Source: Bacteroidota bacterium
Lineage (GTDB): Bacteria; Bacteroidota; Bacteroidia; Flavobacteriales; Weeksellaceae
Reading direction: 5' to 3'
Assembly (NCBI GenBank): GCA_023388015.1
Contig: JAEWHB010000063.1
Coordinates: 1 to 6,495 of the forward strand
DNA: 6,495 nucleotides
Part shown: positions 4,916 through 6,495 of the stretch, piece by piece
Layout: every line of letters starts with the position of its first letter
How positions within the stretch are numbered: position 1 is the first letter of the stretch
The notes under the pieces: model-generated
The model's database searches: none
The model's input: only the letters and a program-made list of their open reading frames with translations
What the model was told of the DNA's origin: nothing
Position numbers and translations under genes: made by a program

Positions 4916-6292
4916 ATGAAAACCCCCATTTACATTCTTTATTTCGCAATCTTAATTGCACTTCAAAGTTGTGGAGTTTTTATGATTCCACCGGGAGGTG
5001 TTGAAGACCGATCTTATATAGGCGAATCAACCCCAACCCAACGGGATTTCGAAAAACTTCCTCAGCCCAAAGAGCAAGTCGTTGTGGGTGTGTACAAATT
5101 CCGTGACCAAACGGGGCAATACAAAGCATCTGAAATGGGTGCCAATTGGAGTACAGCCGTGCCACAAGGACTAACAACCATTCTGATTAAATCGCTCGAA
5201 GACAGCAAATGGTTTGTTCCCATAGAAAGGGAAAACATTGGAAACCTTCTAAATGAGCGACAAATTATCCGTACAACTCGTCAAGAATACGCAGGAAACA
5301 ACCAGACTAACAATCAGCTCCCTCCTCTTCTTTTCGCAGGAATATTATTAGAAGGAGGCGTTATTTCTTACGATACAAATATTCTTACAGGCGGCGCAGG
5401 CGCCAGATATTTCGGGATTGGCGGGTCCACGGAATACCGACAAGACAGAATCACTGTTTATCTACGTGCTGTTTCCACAAGTAACGGAAAAGTCTTAAAA
5501 ACTGTATATACTTCCAAAACAATTCTTTCTCAATCCATCAACTCCAGTATGTTTCGCTATATAGATTTTGAAAGATTGATGGAAGCTGAAGTTGGTGTTA
5601 CCAATAATGAACCGGTTCATATAGCAGTTACAGAGGCCATAAATAAGGCTGTTTACCTGATGGTTCTTGAAGGCATAAAAGACAAAGTTTGGGAAACTGC
5701 AGACGAAGAAGTTGAAATAGCCAATGAATTGTTGGTCAATTACAACAAAGAAATGGAAGAAAGCAATAAACGCGTTGTAGGAAAGGGAATTTGGGAAAAA
5801 GAGAGAAGATCAAAATTCTCATTTGGACTTTCTTATACTTTCAATACGCTAAAAGGCGATTACAAAACCCAAACCATGCGTCCCGGAGTTAAAGGTACTT
5901 TTAAATATGTTTTTTCTGATTATTTCAATGTAAATCTTTCAATTGGACTTCAAGAATTAGGCTCTAAACAATATTTCAGATCCACCTTCAGCACATACGA
6001 TTTGGATTTAGAGTACATAACCATGCCGTTCAATCAATTTAGTCCCTATTTATTTGGTGGATTTGGAATCATTACCGACACAAAAGGTTTAGACCGGGAT
6101 GGCAAATTTAAAACTCAATTTGGCGGCGGTTTGGAATATTTGATTTCCCCTACTGTTGGCATTAGAGGATTTGGTTCATACCATATTGGATTTGATGACA
6201 ATTGGGACGAGAAAATCTCAGGTAAAAGAGATGATCATTTCCTTCAAGTCGGTGTAGGTGTTCAAATTAATTTTGGCGAAAGAAAAAAATAA
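4916..6292 (+). CDS. csgG: Outer-membrane curli secretion channel CsgG with C-terminal beta-barrel-like extension
   Basis: CsgG is a lipoprotein that forms the nonameric outer-membrane curli pore. A lipobox LQSC puts the lipidated Cys at 19, which supports this ATG. The CsgG core (about 19-285) matches E. coli throughout: TGQY (66-69), NWSTAVPQ (77-84), LLNERQIIR (111-119), GGAGARYFGIGG (159-170), SKTILSQSI (200-208), FRYIDFERLMEAEVG (213-227). In the constriction loop N77 matches Asn55 and W78 replaces Phe56; the Tyr51 position falls in a one-residue-longer loop (ASEMGA) without Tyr. E. coli CsgG is 277 aa, while this is 458 aa. The added part (about 298-455) shows eight amphipathic strands: about 300-312, 320-334, 337-349, 361-372, 375-387, 398-411, 414-426 and 440-454. 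The last ends in VQINF. This resembles small eight-stranded outer-membrane barrels. The barrel call is inference; CsgG is certain. Confidence 0.97.
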   Translation: MKTPIYILYFAILIALQSCGVFMIPPGGVEDRSYIGESTPTQRDFEKLPQPKEQVVVGVYKFRDQTGQYKASEMGANWSTAVPQGLTTILIKSLEDSKWFVPIERENIGNLLNERQIIRTTRQEYAGNNQTNNQLPPLLFAGILLEGGVISYDTNILTGGAGARYFGIGGSTEYRQDRITVYLRAVSTSNGKVLKTVYTSKTILSQSINSSMFRYIDFERLMEAEVGVTNNEPVHIAVTEAINKAVYLMVLEGIKDKVWETADEEVEIANELLVNYNKEMEESNKRVVGKGIWEKERRSKFSFGLSYTFNTLKGDYKTQTMRPGVKGTFKYVFSDYFNVNLSIGLQELGSKQYFRSTFSTYDLDLEYITMPFNQFSPYLFGGFGIITDTKGLDRDGKFKTQFGGGLEYLISPTVGIRGFGSYHIGFDDNWDEKISGKRDDHFLQVGVGVQINFGERKK

Positions 6293-6299
6293 TACAATC

Positions 6300-6495
6300 A
6301 TGAAAAATATATTATTACTCAGCATATTTACAATTCTCCTGTTCGGATGCAGCGAGGATTTACTTGACGGAACCCAAAAAGGTACCTTGAAAGGTTCTGT
6401 ACGTTTGGAATTAACAAATGAACCTTTGGCAAATGTGAAAATCACTACCACTCCATCCACCCAAACGGTTTTCAGTGATGAAGAAGGAAATTTTG
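6300..6495 (+). CDS. Lipoprotein with carboxypeptidase-regulatory-like domain (partial, runs off right edge)
   Basis: Sixty-five codons are visible from the ATG at 6300, 7 nt after the csgG stop, and the frame is open to the window end. The product starts MKNILLLSIFTILLFGC: a lipoprotein signal with lipobox LFGC and lipidated Cys17. After the Cys come Ser-Glu-Asp, then KGTLKGSVRLELTNEPLANV and a strand-turn pattern ending VFSDEEGNF (57-65). G-x-V...PLxxVxI...T...D.xGxF is the signature of the carboxypeptidase regulatory-like Ig fold, common in Bacteroidota surface proteins. The tight spacing suggests it belongs to the curli operon. Its role is unknown; an outer-membrane accessory of the CsgG complex is possible. 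The rest of the protein cannot be seen. Confidence 0.8.
   Translation, partial: MKNILLLSIFTILLFGCSEDLLDGTQKGTLKGSVRLELTNEPLANVKITTTPSTQTVFSDEEGNF

Noticed and set aside
6218..6460. Open frame on the minus strand across the csgG 3' end and the lipoprotein start
   Set aside because: It overlaps two well-supported plus-strand genes and shows no recognisable features.

Overview
The window looks like chromosomal DNA of a Bacteroidota bacterium, probably class Flavobacteriia. It is AT-rich, its start codons lack Shine-Dalgarno sequences, and one candidate promoter matches the TAnnTTTG -7 element of that phylum. The order asnS tail then rpoN is one I associate with Flavobacteriia, but the genus cannot be fixed from the sequence alone.

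Layout: (1) positions 1-1552 are housekeeping: the last 14 codons of asparaginyl-tRNA synthetase, then complete rpoN (sigma-54), closed by a hairpin terminator. (2) Positions 1557-2270, minus strand, encode a NarL/LuxR-type regulator with a degenerate receiver domain. It converges on rpoN and shares the terminator. (3) Positions 2271-2524 are a divergent regulatory region. (4) Positions 2525-6495, plus strand, are a curli (functional amyloid, type VIII secretion) locus. It holds a major curlin of ten perfectly phased 22-residue repeats, a structured 3' UTR, a small degenerate curlin-like protein, a CsgE with an extra N-terminal CsgC/CsgH-like domain, CsgF, a CsgG lipoprotein with a C-terminal beta-barrel-like extension, and the start of a lipoprotein with a carboxypeptidase-regulatory-like domain.

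How it would work: the regulator sits divergently from the curlin gene, as csgD does from csgBAC in E. coli, and is the obvious candidate activator. Curlin is exported by Sec into the periplasm. It would be kept unfolded by the CsgC/CsgH-like half of the CsgE fusion, delivered by the CsgE half to the CsgG outer-membrane pore, and handed to surface CsgF. The small curlin-like protein may nucleate or anchor the fibre. The downstream genes are tightly packed (a 4-nt overlap and gaps of 12, 11 and 7 nt), so they probably form one transcript. A strong hairpin between the curlin gene and the rest could make curlin mRNA much more abundant than mRNA for the secretion machinery.

The most notable points are the predicted CsgC/H-CsgE fusion, the eight-strand barrel-like extension on CsgG, the all-acidic curlin with no recognisable N22-type export segment, and two adjacent hairpins whose loops are complementary.
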